The notes: generated by a model from the letters alone, not told the origin. Positions 17,337 to 26,833 are shown, counted from the stretch's first letter. The stretch is 64,000 bases of DNA from Clostridium pasteurianum DSM 525 = ATCC 6013 (GCF_000807255.1 NZ_CP009268.1:3440384-3504383), one strand, 5' to 3'. Program-made: numbers and translations.

Positions 17337-19901
17337 TTAATAGTCTTCTCTTACTGCTTCAATTAAATTTTCTTTGTTAATTCTGGCTAATGGCGAGAGT
17401 ACAGAAAGATAACTTATTACAAGAGAAGCTATGGTAGCAATTATCATTGCATCCCAGGGCACTGGCCAAATCATTTCTCTTATTCCGCTCATTCCACTGT
17501 AAATCATATAGGATAACCCGCAGGCTATTATTGATCCATATATAGTTCCAACAATAGCATATAATAGGCCTTCTAAAATTATCATTTTTCTGAGACCTTT
17601 TTGAGTTAAACCTATAGCCTTTAAAGCAGCAAATTCTTTTTTTCTAAGTATTATGTTTGTAGTCAACGTATTTATAATATTAACACTCCCTATTAAGGAT
17701 ACTACTACGATAAAGCCATATACCAGTATTTTAACCATTAAAATTGTAGACTTTGTCTTTCTATTACCATCTAAGTAATTTATTAAACTTAAGGATGGTT
17801 GTGATTTTATACCTTTCTCTATTTCAGCTTTTGAAGCACCTTCATTTTTTACATTTTTGGTAACTATATTTAATGCAACAACTCCAATATCATTTTTCCC
17901 AGTTAGCTTCTTAGCCATTTCTTCCGTTGTTATAATCTTAATTCCATTCTGCAGCCCTTGAAAATCGAAAGGATCTTCTTTAAGTATAGCAATTACCTTT
18001 ACCTTATTTAATTTTCCTTTATTTTGTGCCGGATTAATTCTTGTAGTAATACCTTGGCCATTATTTGTTACAGTATTACTTGTTTCTCCACTATATTGCA
18101 GTTCTATTTCATCTCCAACTTTTATACCTACTATAGGACCAACATATTTTTTATTAGTTTTATCATTGAGAAGTTGATTTTTATTTATTACAACAACACC
18201 ATTTTCATTGTTTAATTTATCTATATCTATACTACCTGACTGTATATACTTTTTTGATGCCTGTAAAGCAGCCTTATCGTATACGTTAATACTTCCATTC
18301 ATTAATACCTTTTCTTGTCCATTTATATTTGTATTCCTGCCATATATACTACCAATACCCTTTATAGCTTTAATTTCTTTATCCTTATCTATAAATTGGT
18401 CAAAATCGTATTGTTTATATACTTTATACACTTTATCAATGGAATTTAAGGTACTTATATTTTTTATTATATTATTATCTATAAAAGTAGATGAATTTGT
18501 CTGAACTAAAAAATGTATATTCTTCGATTCATTGAGAGTATCTGATATATTTAATGTCATATCCATAAAGGATTTAAAAGTAATAAACAACACTACACTT
18601 ATTACTATGGAAAAAACAGTTATTCTATATCTCTTTCTATTTCTCTTTATATTTTTTGAAGCTAAAGCACCTTCAAATTTAAATATCTTTCCCATAATTG
18701 AAAATCGTTTTTTCTTCATTTTCTCTTTTACTATGGATGTTCTACTGTTTATGGCAACTAATGGAGAAATTCTTCCTGCAAGAAAAGCTGGTATTAAAGC
18801 TGATACATACACGGATACAACACCCACAATTATACTTATTATTATTACTGCAGGTGATATTGATAATTTAAACCATTCTACAGAATCTCCTCCTATAACT
18901 TGAAAAACGTATTGAATTGTGCATATTGCTGCTACACCTACAAGAATTCCCAAAGGTATTCCTATTATAGTAAGTATAGTTGCTTCTCTCAATACTATCT
19001 TTCTTATTTGTTTTGGGGTAGTACCTATAGCCCTTAAAAGACCAAATTGCTTAATTCTTTCCACAACACTTATTTGAAATGCATTATATATTACTGCAAT
19101 AGTGGCAACTACAACAATTCCAATTATTATTCCTACTGGTATATATAATTGTGCTAATCCTGAATTTCTGTCTCCTCCTCCTTGCATGTCTATAAGAAGT
19201 GAATTTTTAACTACAGATGGAATTTGAATTTTCTGTCCCTTATCATTTATACTTGTTATTTTCTTATCCGTTAGCGATGTGAGCTCTTTTACTGCATTTT
19301 TCAAATTTGTCTTTGGGCTTACTTCTGCAAGAAGTGCCGCTTTCCTTCTATCAATATTATCACTTATTAAAAGCATTGTGCCATTTTTTTGACTTTGTGT
19401 ATATACACTATCTTGAAGAATACCTGTTAGAGTATATTCTCTATTTTGAATTTTAATATTATCTCCAACTTTAATATTATCTCCAATATAAGGAAGCACC
19501 CACTTTTCAAGAGCAACCTCATTTTTTTCTTTTGGGAATCTTCCTTCTTTTATCTTCATAGGTAAGAGCTCCAAAGCCTTACCAGAAGCAATTGTAGGAG
19601 ATAATTTTAAGTCCTTTTTTATGTTTATCTGTTCACCCTGCTGATACATTCCACTTTTTAAAACTTTGGGATTGTTTACTACCTTTGATATTATCTCTTC
19701 CTCTGGTGCAGAAAAAGATACATGCCAGGAGCCATATCCATTTTTTATATCTTCAATTTGCGCCTGCTGCATACCCACAATAAAAAAACCTATAGTAGCT
19801 ATTAGTGCAACGGATAATAGTATTCCTATAATAGTAAGTAAACTTCTCTTTTTATTGGCCTTAAGATATCTACCTGTGAGCTGTTTATAACTACTTATCA
19901 T
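17337..19901 (-). CDS. ABC transporter permease, two FtsX domains (MacB/LolC-like)
   Basis: An 854-residue permease with a first membrane helix at 18-42, a long extracytoplasmic region, an FtsX domain (about 255-385, with FGLLRAIGTTPKQIRK), a second N-terminal helix and extracytoplasmic domain (about 425-700), and a last FtsX domain (about 725-845, with EFAALKAIGLTQKGLRKM). This double layout is typical of Firmicute transporters that move peptides or lipids or act on the cell envelope. The upstream ATPase gene overlaps it by 11 bases. A two-component system lies 2.4 kb downstream. The substrate is unknown. Confidence 0.9.
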   Translation of the reverse strand: MISSYKQLTGRYLKANKKRSLLTIIGILLSVALIATIGFFIVGMQQAQIEDIKNGYGSWHVSFSAPEEEIISKVVNNPKVLKSGMYQQGEQINIKKDLKLSPTIASGKALELLPMKIKEGRFPKEKNEVALEKWVLPYIGDNIKVGDNIKIQNREYTLTGILQDSVYTQSQKNGTMLLISDNIDRRKAALLAEVSPKTNLKNAVKELTSLTDKKITSINDKGQKIQIPSVVKNSLLIDMQGGGDRNSGLAQLYIPVGIIIGIVVVATIAVIYNAFQISVVERIKQFGLLRAIGTTPKQIRKIVLREATILTIIGIPLGILVGVAAICTIQYVFQVIGGDSVEWFKLSISPAVIIISIIVGVVSVYVSALIPAFLAGRISPLVAINSRTSIVKEKMKKKRFSIMGKIFKFEGALASKNIKRNRKRYRITVFSIVISVVLFITFKSFMDMTLNISDTLNESKNIHFLVQTNSSTFIDNNIIKNISTLNSIDKVYKVYKQYDFDQFIDKDKEIKAIKGIGSIYGRNTNINGQEKVLMNGSINVYDKAALQASKKYIQSGSIDIDKLNNENGVVVINKNQLLNDKTNKKYVGPIVGIKVGDEIELQYSGETSNTVTNNGQGITTRINPAQNKGKLNKVKVIAILKEDPFDFQGLQNGIKIITTEEMAKKLTGKNDIGVVALNIVTKNVKNEGASKAEIEKGIKSQPSLSLINYLDGNRKTKSTILMVKILVYGFIVVVSLIGSVNIINTLTTNIILRKKEFAALKAIGLTQKGLRKMIILEGLLYAIVGTIYGSIIACGLSYMIYSGMSGIREMIWPVPWDAMIIATIASLVISYLSVLSPLARINKENLIEAVREDY

Positions 19902-20604
19902 ATCTGCTATCTCCTTCCATTGAAAATTTAATATATTTGTCAGAAGTTATCCTTCCATCTTCAATGGAAATTACTCTATCAGCGGAGTCCGCTATTCTTA
20001 TATCATGAGTTATAAGTACAAGAGTTTGATTGTATTTTTTAGCTGTAAATTTCAAAAGATCTATTACTTCTTTAGAGCTTTTACTGTCAAGATTTCCTGT
20101 AGGTTCATCAGCAAATATTATAGAAGGCTTATTTAAAAGCGCTCTGCCTATAGACACTCTCTGCTGCTGCCCTCCTGATAATTCTGAAGGAAGGTGATTT
20201 TTTCTCTCATTAAGTCCAAGCAGTTCAATAATCTCATTTAAATAAGTTTTATCAACTTTGTCATTGTCCATAAGAGCTGGTAAAGCTATATTTTCTTCCA
20301 CATCCAGTACTGGTATCAAATTAAAAAATTGGAATACGAATCCTATTTTTCTCCTTCTGAATATGGCAAGACGTTCTTCTTTATAATCATATATACTTTC
20401 TCCATCGATAATAACCTTACCTGAAGTAGGCCTATCCAAGCCTCCCAACATATGTAAAAGTGTACTCTTACCAGAGCCTGATGCACCAACAATTACTACA
20501 AATTCTCCTTTATTAACAGTTAAATTTACATCTTTAAGTGCTTCTACCCTATTATCTCCCTTTCCATAGGTTTTATTTAAATTTTGTACTTTTAAAATCT
20601 CCAT
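19891..20604 (-). CDS. ABC transporter ATPase, MacB/LolD type
   Basis: A 237-residue ATPase for the FtsX-type permease. The Walker A is GASGSGKSTLLHMLGGLD, with the LGGLDxPTSG pattern of the MacB/LolD group. The Q-loop is FVFQFFNLIP, the signature LSGGQQQRVSIGRAL, the Walker B IIFADEPTGNLD and the switch His is in LITHD. The stop overlaps the permease start by 11 bases. It is the first gene of a two-gene unit. Confidence 0.93.
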   Translation of the reverse strand: MEILKVQNLNKTYGKGDNRVEALKDVNLTVNKGEFVVIVGASGSGKSTLLHMLGGLDRPTSGKVIIDGESIYDYKEERLAIFRRRKIGFVFQFFNLIPVLDVEENIALPALMDNDKVDKTYLNEIIELLGLNERKNHLPSELSGGQQQRVSIGRALLNKPSIIFADEPTGNLDSKSSKEVIDLLKFTAKKYNQTLVLITHDIRIADSADRVISIEDGRITSDKYIKFSMEGDSRYDK

Positions 20605-21081
20605 TTACATCCTCCCCATCATCTTTAATCATTTAATTTTTATTGTCCTTTAATGCCTTAATAACCACTGTTTTATTTATCACCGGTAATCACCATATCT
20701 AAATTATATCTGTCCTCTACATTCAATACCATATCCATTAACTTACAAATAAATCTGCTATCTTACAAATTTGTAATAAAGCATAATAAAATGTACACAG
20801 CACAAAGAGCATTAGTATTTCTCTACTAATGCTCTCTACATATAAAATCTATACATCTAATGAAGGGGGTAATCTTCATATTTTAATGGTATCAATTTAA
20901 TGTTACAGTTTTTTTTCCATATTGTAACTATTAATTAACCTAATTAATAATATTTTGTGAACAAAACTACATAATCCCCTTACATATACATGTAAAGGGA
21001 GTTATGTAAAAAATCTAATTGGAAAATTTAATGAACTTAACAACTAGATAGTAAGAAAATAAATGAAATTCAAATTGATGA
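20605..21081. other. Intergenic gap with two hairpins
   Basis: This 477-base gap separates the ABC unit from the RpiB-like gene. It holds a 12-base-stem hairpin (20806-20835, arms AGAGCATTAGTA and complement) and a longer imperfect hairpin (20969-21007). No ORF or promoter is convincing apart from generic AT-rich tracts upstream of the ATPase gene. Confidence 0.5.
20969..21007 (-). terminator. Probable terminator of the RpiB-like gene
   Basis: An imperfect inverted repeat reading ACATAATCCCCTTACAT on the left and its near-complement on the right, about 75 bases past the stop codon. A second hairpin at 20806-20835 may back it up. No long T-run is present. Confidence 0.5.
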
Positions 21082-21552
21082 TTATATTTCAGATAATTTC
21101 TTTAAATGTCTTTCTGTTATCTCATTTACTTTCTGTACACGTTTTTCATATTTTTCAATTCCAGTAAAGAATTCAGTCTTCATCCATACATCTACAATAT
21201 CAAGAGCTATGGCGGAACCTATTATTTTGCCTCCAATACAAAGTACATTACTATCAGTATGCTGACGTGCTAATTTTGCACAAAATGGATCCTGACAGAC
21301 TACTGCATTTACTCCATATATTCTGTTTGCAATTAATGCACTTCCATATCCAACTCCATCTACAAATATTCCACGATCAGCCTCTCCTTTACCTACTGCT
21401 AAAGCTGCAGGATAAATAAAATCTGGCAGATCACAGGAATCCTTACTGTGAGTTCCAAAATCTATTACTTCATGTCCTTGACTTTCTAAAACGGCCTTTA
21501 TTTCTTCCTTTAAATCAAATCCAGCATGGTCATTTCCCATTGCAATTTTCAT
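21082..21552 (-). CDS. RpiB/LacA/LacB-family sugar-phosphate isomerase, variant active site
   Basis: A 156-residue isomerase of the family that interconverts ribose 5-phosphate and ribulose 5-phosphate or related hexose phosphates. The N-terminal GNDHAG (with its Asp and His) and the RQHTDSNVL segment (catalytic-type His) are conserved. Where classic RpiB has the base Cys in ICGTGIG, this protein has FVDGVGYG, so Cys is replaced by Asp. That marks a subfamily whose sugar is not safely predicted. The start is the ATG giving MKIAMGND: AAAGGA abuts the earlier ATG, too close for use. It is a single-gene unit with no other sugar genes beside it. Confidence 0.8.
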   Translation of the reverse strand: MKIAMGNDHAGFDLKEEIKAVLESQGHEVIDFGTHSKDSCDLPDFIYPAALAVGKGEADRGIFVDGVGYGSALIANRIYGVNAVVCQDPFCAKLARQHTDSNVLCIGGKIIGSAIALDIVDVWMKTEFFTGIEKYEKRVQKVNEITERHLKKLSEI

Positions 21553-21666
21553 AATTATAATCATTCCTTTCTTAAGAAGATAAATTTAAGTTTAATTTTA
21601 AAAATATTTTATAAAATTTATTATATCACTTATTTTAATATTTTTTTGCAACATTATAACAATCTC

Positions 21667-21714
21667 TATCAATAATTATTATTAAATATTACTATCTAAT
21701 AATAATTATTGATA
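21667..21714. repeat. Perfect 18-base inverted repeat
   Basis: Arms 21667-21684 and 21697-21714 are perfect complements with a 12-base loop. The sequence is purely A/T with one G/C pair. The right half belongs to a 20-base stretch, AATAATTATTGATAATATAA (21701-21720), that recurs at 39085-39104. It lies in the 355-base gap between the divergent RpiB-like and glutaredoxin genes. It could be a regulator site or an AT-rich cruciform. Confidence 0.6.
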
Positions 21715-21907
21715 ATATAAAATTAATATGATATTATTATATAAACAAACTTTAACTATATTATAGATAAATAATGTATAATTAAATGTAGTAATTACAA
21801 TAATATATTTTGAATAATTTAATCTAAAACTACTATAATTACTAAATATATTTATTTACTTCACAGCATACTAACATATGAATTTATAAAAATAGGTGGT
21901 GATAATA

Positions 21908-22192
21908 ATGAAACCTGTAACTATGTTTGTAACCAGTTGGTGTCCTTATTGTAAACAAGCTTTTTCCTTTATGAATGCTTTAAAACAAGAAAATCCAAAA
22001 TATCAAGATATAGAGATTAAAATAATTGATGAAGAACTTCATCCAGAAATTTCAAAGAAATATGACTATTATTATGTGCCAACTTATTATGTTGGAAATT
22101 TCAAAGTACATGAAGGTGTTCCTACTAAAGAAATTGTCAAAAATGTATTTGATAGGGCCTGTGCTTCTAATGAGAAAACCAGTATTTTTTAA
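21908..22192 (+). CDS. Glutaredoxin-like protein
   Basis: A 94-residue thioredoxin-fold protein with the CPYC active site (TSWCPYCKQAF, residues 9-19) typical of glutaredoxins, and the cis-Pro in YYVPTYYVG (near 60). It likely reduces protein disulfides or acts in redox repair in the cytoplasm. Clostridia generally lack glutathione, so the reductant is probably a thioredoxin- or ferredoxin-linked system. AGGTGG is the ribosome site, so the ATG (MKPVTMF) is the start rather than the GTGs inside that site. A terminator follows. Confidence 0.88.
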   Translation: MKPVTMFVTSWCPYCKQAFSFMNALKQENPKYQDIEIKIIDEELHPEISKKYDYYYVPTYYVGNFKVHEGVPTKEIVKNVFDRACASNEKTSIF

Positions 22193-22234
22193 CTACGTAT
22201 AAAAATTTATCATATTAGAACATAAAATAAAATC

Positions 22235-22274
22235 AGCTGTCTCGCTATAGATATCTATTCATAGTGAGACAGCT
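22235..22274. terminator. Bidirectional terminator between glutaredoxin and mscL
   Basis: AGCTGTCTCGCTAT (22235-22248) pairs with ATAGTGAGACAGCT (22261-22274), with one G-T pair. T-rich tracts flank both sides. It sits between convergent genes. Confidence 0.8.
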
Positions 22275-22356
22275 TTCTAACTCTTTTATAACAAAAATAA
22301 TTATTTTTTAATAAAGAAATAAAACCATTCTGAGATTTAATAAAGATTTGTTCATT

Positions 22357-22806
22357 TTAATCCAATTCATTTTGATAATCCTCTAACACTGATGTGCAAT
22401 TTGGACATCGTACAGCCTTAATATTTATCTTAGTAAAGCAGTAAGGACACTCTTTTTCTGTTTCAGCTTTTTCTTCCTTTTTCTTAAATCTATCCAGCTG
22501 CTTTATTACAATAAAAATAGAAAACGCTACTATTAAAAATTGGATTATGTTATTTAAGAACATTCCATAATTTATAGTAGGTGCTCCCGCTGCTTTTGCT
22601 TCCGTTAATGATTTGTATGTATTTGAGCTTAAATTAATATAAAATTCACTAAAATCAACTTTTCCTAAAATTAATCCAAGCGGTGGCATAATGATGTCAT
22701 TCACCAAGGATGTAACTATTTTCCCAAAAGCACCACCTATTATTACAGCTACTGCCAAATCAATTACATTACCCTTTAGAGCAAACTTTTTAAAATCTTT
22801 CCACAT
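22357..22806 (-). CDS. mscL: Large-conductance mechanosensitive channel with C-terminal zinc ribbon
   Basis: Forms a pentameric channel that opens under membrane tension to release solutes on osmotic downshock. The first helix and pore segment ([20 protein letters not shown], residues 12-31) and NDIIMPPLG are strongly conserved. The second helix is at about 82-102 ([20 protein letters not shown]). After the usual charged tail comes an added domain with two Cys pairs (CPYC, CPNC) that would bind zinc. The length is 149 residues; E. coli MscL has about 136 and no zinc ribbon. The start MWKDFKKFA is the normal family start. Confidence 0.93.
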   Translation of the reverse strand: MWKDFKKFALKGNVIDLAVAVIIGGAFGKIVTSLVNDIIMPPLGLILGKVDFSEFYINLSSNTYKSLTEAKAAGAPTINYGMFLNNIIQFLIVAFSIFIVIKQLDRFKKKEEKAETEKECPYCFTKINIKAVRCPNCTSVLEDYQNELD

Positions 22807-22862
22807 ATGAACACTTCCTTTCTTTATTCCATTTTAGATATATAATTTTATAATTAAACATT

Positions 22863-22897
22863 TTTAACCTGACTAACTTGGCGTAAGTCTCCAACGC
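22863..22897 (+). repeat. Partial copy of the structured element found in the copper operon
   Basis: The 25 bases 22863-22887 are identical to the reverse complement of 41553-41577. They include the ACTTGGCGT stem half. Here the copy is cut short: only a small AACGC follows where the full element has a long hairpin. It lies between mscL and the rubrerythrin gene. Confidence 0.7.
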
Positions 22898-22985
22898 AAT
22901 CTGTTCATTTACATTATAAATATTATTCATGTAAAAATCACTGTAAAAATTATCCACACAAAAACAGATAACTAGCAATAAAAAT

Positions 22986-23037
22986 AAAAGGCAGTACCTA
23001 TAGATAAAAATACTTATCTCTTAAGGTATTACCTTTT
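22986..23037 (-). terminator. Probable terminator of the rubrerythrin gene
   Basis: A long imperfect hairpin: AAAAGG and TACCT on the left pair with AGGTA and CCTTTT on the right, about 130 bases past the stop codon. The rest of 22807-23167 is AT-rich and contains only the partial repeat at 22863. Confidence 0.55.
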
Positions 23038-23167
23038 ATTATATAAATACATACAAAACTAACTTATAACAATTGATATTATAGATACAAAAACATAACT
23101 ATATCTAAGTACATAATTCTTTCTACAATTTACTTTTAAAATAGGTATAAAAACAAATCATATGTTT

Positions 23168-23722
23168 TTAAAAACTTTTAAATATGTCTTTCTTAGCACC
23201 ACAAACTGGGCATTTTTCAACATTATCACCAATTTCAGTATATCCGCAAATTGGGCAGACATAAATTTCTTCAGAACCAATATCAGTTTTTGTCTTTGCC
23301 TTATCTTGTGCATCTTTAAATAGCTTAGCATGAATCTTTTCTGCTTCCAATGCAAAATGGAAAGATCTCTGTGCATCTTTTTCATTTTGAAATTTTGCAG
23401 TTTCAAGATACACTGGATACATTTGATCTACTTCATGAAGTTCCCCATTTATAGCTCCCTGAAGATTCTCAACTATATCTGTTTTGCCAAATACAGCTCC
23501 AGCAGCAACAGAACTATCCCCTACTTGTTCCTTGAGCACAGTAAAATGATTGCTGGCATGAACTAATTCTGCATAAGCTACACCTTTAAAAAGTCTTCCT
23601 ATATTAGGATACCCATCTTTTTCTGCCTGATCTCCCCATATAAGATATCTCATATGAGCCATACTTTCGCCACCATAAGCAGAACGTAAAAAGTCCGCAG
23701 TCATTGCATTGTTTAATGCCAT
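23168..23722 (-). CDS. rbr: Rubrerythrin
   Basis: A cytoplasmic non-haem iron peroxidase that reduces hydrogen peroxide in anaerobes. Residues 1-140 form the diiron four-helix bundle with ligand motifs GGESMAHMRYLIW, AYAELVHASNH, GELHEVDQMYP and ALEAEKIHAKLF (E/ExxH pattern). The C-terminal rubredoxin domain (about 148-184) has two Cys pairs, VCPICGYTE and KCPVCGAKK, for the FeS4 site. The length of 184 residues is standard. The start is the ATG of MALNNAM after a GAGAGGA site. It is a single-gene unit, probably induced by oxygen or peroxide, though I cannot point to a clear PerR box. Confidence 0.95.
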   Translation of the reverse strand: MALNNAMTADFLRSAYGGESMAHMRYLIWGDQAEKDGYPNIGRLFKGVAYAELVHASNHFTVLKEQVGDSSVAAGAVFGKTDIVENLQGAINGELHEVDQMYPVYLETAKFQNEKDAQRSFHFALEAEKIHAKLFKDAQDKAKTKTDIGSEEIYVCPICGYTEIGDNVEKCPVCGAKKDIFKSF

Positions 23723-23923
23723 AATAAAACACATCCTCTCATTATTTAGACATAAAAAATAAATAAAATTAATTATCTATTTAAATACATCTCATATCTC
23801 AAAATATATTATTAAACTTATGCTTTAATAATATACCTAATTATACCATAATAGTATCTATATTTTCTACTTTTCATTATTTCCCTTACAGGTTAAATTG
23901 TAAAACATCATAAAAATTTTCCA

Positions 23924-23952
23924 TTAGACTTTTATAAAAAACTCTGTATAAT
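23924..23952 (+). promoter_or_regulatory. Promoter of the FtsH-like gene
   Basis: A -35 TTAGAC (23924-23929), a 17-base spacer and a perfect -10 TATAAT (23947-23952), about 55 bases before the start codon of the FtsH-like gene. Confidence 0.7.
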
Positions 23953-24007
23953 ATATTATGTAAACTAAAAAAAGCAGATTTTAATCTACTTCTTAGGAGG
24001 TATGTGA

Positions 24008-25747
24008 ATGTATAAACTTAAAAATAAATATTTGCTGATACCATTAATTACAGCAGCTATATCATTGGTATTACTGATTATCTTTAACCTTTCCAGCGGA
24101 AGCATTAAAGATAAATTGTATTTGGATTTTGAAAAAGATTTGGCAAGTCATAAAGTCTCACAAGTATCTCTTACAAATTCACCTAATATAGACGTAAAAT
24201 TAAAAGATGGAACTATATATAAAACAGATAATCCAAGAACAGATACATTTAAAGCAGATTTACTGGGTAAAGGTGTAAAAGTTTCTGAAAAATCTCTTTC
24301 TTATAACAGAGATGTTGCCCCTGTATCTGTATTGTCTCTATCAATAGTTACAATAATTGTTATGCTTATAAAATCAAGTAATGTTGCTTCTAAAAGCTTA
24401 TTCTCTGTGGATGCACTTTCTACAGATGCAGTAGAGGATATAGGATTTAATTTTAAAAATGTGGCAGGAAATGAGGAAGCTAAAGAAAGCGTAAAGGACG
24501 TAGTAGATTTTCTAAAAAATCCTGAAAAATATAATTCCTATGGTGCACGCATGCCAAAGGGTATAATACTCTATGGAGAACCAGGAACTGGTAAGACACT
24601 TTTAGCCAAAGCTGTAGCTGGAGAAGCCGGTGTACCTTTTTATGCCATGTCTGGTTCAGATTTCATTCAAGTATATGTAGGTGTTGGAGCAAGTAGAGTT
24701 AGACAGCTATTTAAAAAAGCAAGAGCTCATGGAAAGGCAGTAATATTTATAGATGAGATAGATGCCATAGGTAAAAAAAGAGATTCTAGTAAGGCTGGAG
24801 GTTCTGACGAAAGAGATCAAACTCTTAATGCATTATTAACAGAAATGTCTGGATTTAATGAAAAAGAAGGTATAATAGTTATGGCAGCTACCAACAGATT
24901 GGATATGCTTGATTCAGCTTTGTTGAGACCTGGAAGGTTTGACAGACATATAGAAATAGTCTTACCTGATTTAAATGCCAGAAAAGAAATATTAAGCCTA
25001 CATTTAAAAAACAAGCCAGTAGCAGGAGTAAACATAGATGATTTAGCTCGTAAAACTTCCTACTTCTCTGGTGCAAAATTAGAAAACCTTGTAAATGAAG
25101 CAGCTATACTGGCCTGTAAATCTAACAGCAAATTTATAGAAAATATACACTTTGACAAAGCATACTCTATTGTAATAGCTGGTTATGAAAAAATTAATCG
25201 TTCAAATATCAGTGATAAAGATAAATCCATAACTGCTTTTCACGAATCTGGACATGCATTAGTATCATTAAAAACATTGCCAGGCGAAAAAGTTTCCAAG
25301 GTAACAATAATACCAAGTACGAAAGGCGCTGGCGGATATACTCTCAGCATACCAGAGGACAAGTTATATCAAAATAAAGACTATATAATGAAAAGAATAA
25401 TGGTACTTCTTGCTGGAAGAGCTGCTGAAGATATAATCTTTGGCAAAGACTTCATAACTACTGGCGCATATAATGACTTTAAAGAAAGTACACGACTAGT
25501 TACAAATATGGTAACTCAATACGGAATGGGAGAAACTCTTGGGCTCCTTAATCTATCCGAACTATCTAATATTAACTATAATCCAGGAAACGATATAGTT
25601 AATGAATGTAAAAATATCATCAATTCTCTATATAACGAAACAAAAAATGTTCTACTTTTAAATAAAGATATTTTGGACAAACTAGCATCAGAACTTTTAG
25701 ACAAAGAAACTCTAAACGAAGCTGATTTACTTAATATAGTAAAGTAA
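24008..25747 (+). CDS. FtsH-type membrane AAA zinc protease
   Basis: A 579-residue ATP-dependent protease that degrades membrane and regulatory proteins. The first membrane helix is at 8-27 and the second at about 107-121, flanking a short external domain. The AAA module has the Walker A GEPGTGKT (near 190), the Walker B VIFIDEIDAIG and the second region of homology NRLDMLDSALLRPGRFDR. The protease domain carries the zinc motif HESGH in AFHESGHALVS and the third ligand Asp in GAYNDFKEST. The C-terminus is shorter than in main FtsH proteins (about 600-650), and the pore loop MSGSDFIQVYVGVGA differs slightly (IQVY for VEMF). It is probably a second FtsH beside the main one; AGGAGG precedes the ATG. 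Confidence 0.9.
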   Translation: MYKLKNKYLLIPLITAAISLVLLIIFNLSSGSIKDKLYLDFEKDLASHKVSQVSLTNSPNIDVKLKDGTIYKTDNPRTDTFKADLLGKGVKVSEKSLSYNRDVAPVSVLSLSIVTIIVMLIKSSNVASKSLFSVDALSTDAVEDIGFNFKNVAGNEEAKESVKDVVDFLKNPEKYNSYGARMPKGIILYGEPGTGKTLLAKAVAGEAGVPFYAMSGSDFIQVYVGVGASRVRQLFKKARAHGKAVIFIDEIDAIGKKRDSSKAGGSDERDQTLNALLTEMSGFNEKEGIIVMAATNRLDMLDSALLRPGRFDRHIEIVLPDLNARKEILSLHLKNKPVAGVNIDDLARKTSYFSGAKLENLVNEAAILACKSNSKFIENIHFDKAYSIVIAGYEKINRSNISDKDKSITAFHESGHALVSLKTLPGEKVSKVTIIPSTKGAGGYTLSIPEDKLYQNKDYIMKRIMVLLAGRAAEDIIFGKDFITTGAYNDFKESTRLVTNMVTQYGMGETLGLLNLSELSNINYNPGNDIVNECKNIINSLYNETKNVLLLNKDILDKLASELLDKETLNEADLLNIVK

Positions 25748-25784
25748 ATTTTTGTAATACAAATATATAAATTTAAAACATTTT

Positions 25785-25837
25785 AATAACGGCCATGAAA
25801 TTTATATTAATAGTTAAATTTCATATCCGTTATTTTT
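25785..25837. terminator. Terminator between convergent ftsH-like and rhomboid genes
   Basis: AATAACGG (25785-25792) and ATGAAATTTA pair with TAAATTTCAT and CCGTTATT, followed by a T-run. The gap contains nothing else. Confidence 0.75.
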
Positions 25838-25855
25838 ATATGTTATACTTTATAA

Positions 25856-26833
25856 CTATATTGATTCCTCATTTTTAGGAAATAGAAGCCAAGATATTAT
25901 TATACCTGCTACAAGTCCTCCAGCATGTGCTGATATATCTATATTAGGTATTGTAAAAGATATGAATAAATTCAAAATTATAATAAAAATTATATTTTTA
26001 AAAAGCCCTGAGCCTATTCTATGTTTTAATTTATGAGATATAACAAGAACTCCTCCAAGTACTCCAAATATAGCACCTGAAGCACCTACTGATATTCCAT
26101 TACTGAATACATAACTAGCTGTGGATGCTATTATTCCTGATAATATATATATGATAATATATTTTTTTCTCCCATAAATACTTTCCGCTAAACCTCCTAT
26201 ACTGTAGAGAGCATACATATTAGAGGCTATATGCAAAATACCACTATGCAAAAACATACAAGTAAATAATCTATAATATTCTCCATTATTTATTAAATAA
26301 TTATCTTTAGCACCTAGAATATCTAAAACATTTATATCTATGTTAAATAAGTTTCGGGATAAAACTCCTGAAAGTAGATATACAGCTATATTAATTCCTA
26401 TTATAATATAAGTTACTATAGAATTTTTGTAATCTTTTTTATTCTGCCTAAAAAAGTTTAATATATTTATAATTTCAAAAGCTTTACTATATGTGTCATT
26501 AGAAGCATATATAGTTTCATTATTTAAAGAATTAATAATTAAAATGTTTTCATTGCTTCTGCTAACTATCCCAGAAATATTTATATTTTGTTTTGTAACA
26601 ATTATTTTAACTATATCAATATAATCATTTTCAATTTTTATATTGCTATCTATAATTTTATCTATATCTTTTACATTATCGCTTTTAAAAAATACAAACA
26701 TCTTTTTAGGATAAACTTCTGTTTTTACAGCTGCCCAAAATGCCTCTTTATTACTATCACTACTCACCTCAGTAATTCTATAGTTGTAATATTCACATAA
26801 ACTTTCAATTATACTTTTTATGTATTTATCCAT
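25856..26833 (-). CDS. Rhomboid-family intramembrane serine protease
   Basis: A 325-residue membrane protein. Residues 1-140 form a soluble N-terminal domain found in some Firmicute rhomboids. The rhomboid core follows from about 145: the loop FTCMFLHSGILHIASNMYAL (HxxxN motif), the catalytic Ser in GASGAIFGVLGG (near 253) and the catalytic His in ISAHAGGLVAGI (near 305). It cleaves membrane proteins within the bilayer; the substrate is unknown. It ends convergently with the FtsH-like gene and starts 33 bases from the HD-GYP gene, so the two may share an operon. Confidence 0.9.
   Translation of the reverse strand: MDKYIKSIIESLCEYYNYRITEVSSDSNKEAFWAAVKTEVYPKKMFVFFKSDNVKDIDKIIDSNIKIENDYIDIVKIIVTKQNINISGIVSRSNENILIINSLNNETIYASNDTYSKAFEIINILNFFRQNKKDYKNSIVTYIIIGINIAVYLLSGVLSRNLFNIDINVLDILGAKDNYLINNGEYYRLFTCMFLHSGILHIASNMYALYSIGGLAESIYGRKKYIIIYILSGIIASTASYVFSNGISVGASGAIFGVLGGVLVISHKLKHRIGSGLFKNIIFIIILNLFISFTIPNIDISAHAGGLVAGIIISWLLFPKNEESI

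Noticed and set aside
22790-22978. 62-codon ORF between mscL and the rubrerythrin gene
   Set aside because: It overlaps the mscL start and the partial repeat, has no ribosome site and resembles no protein family.
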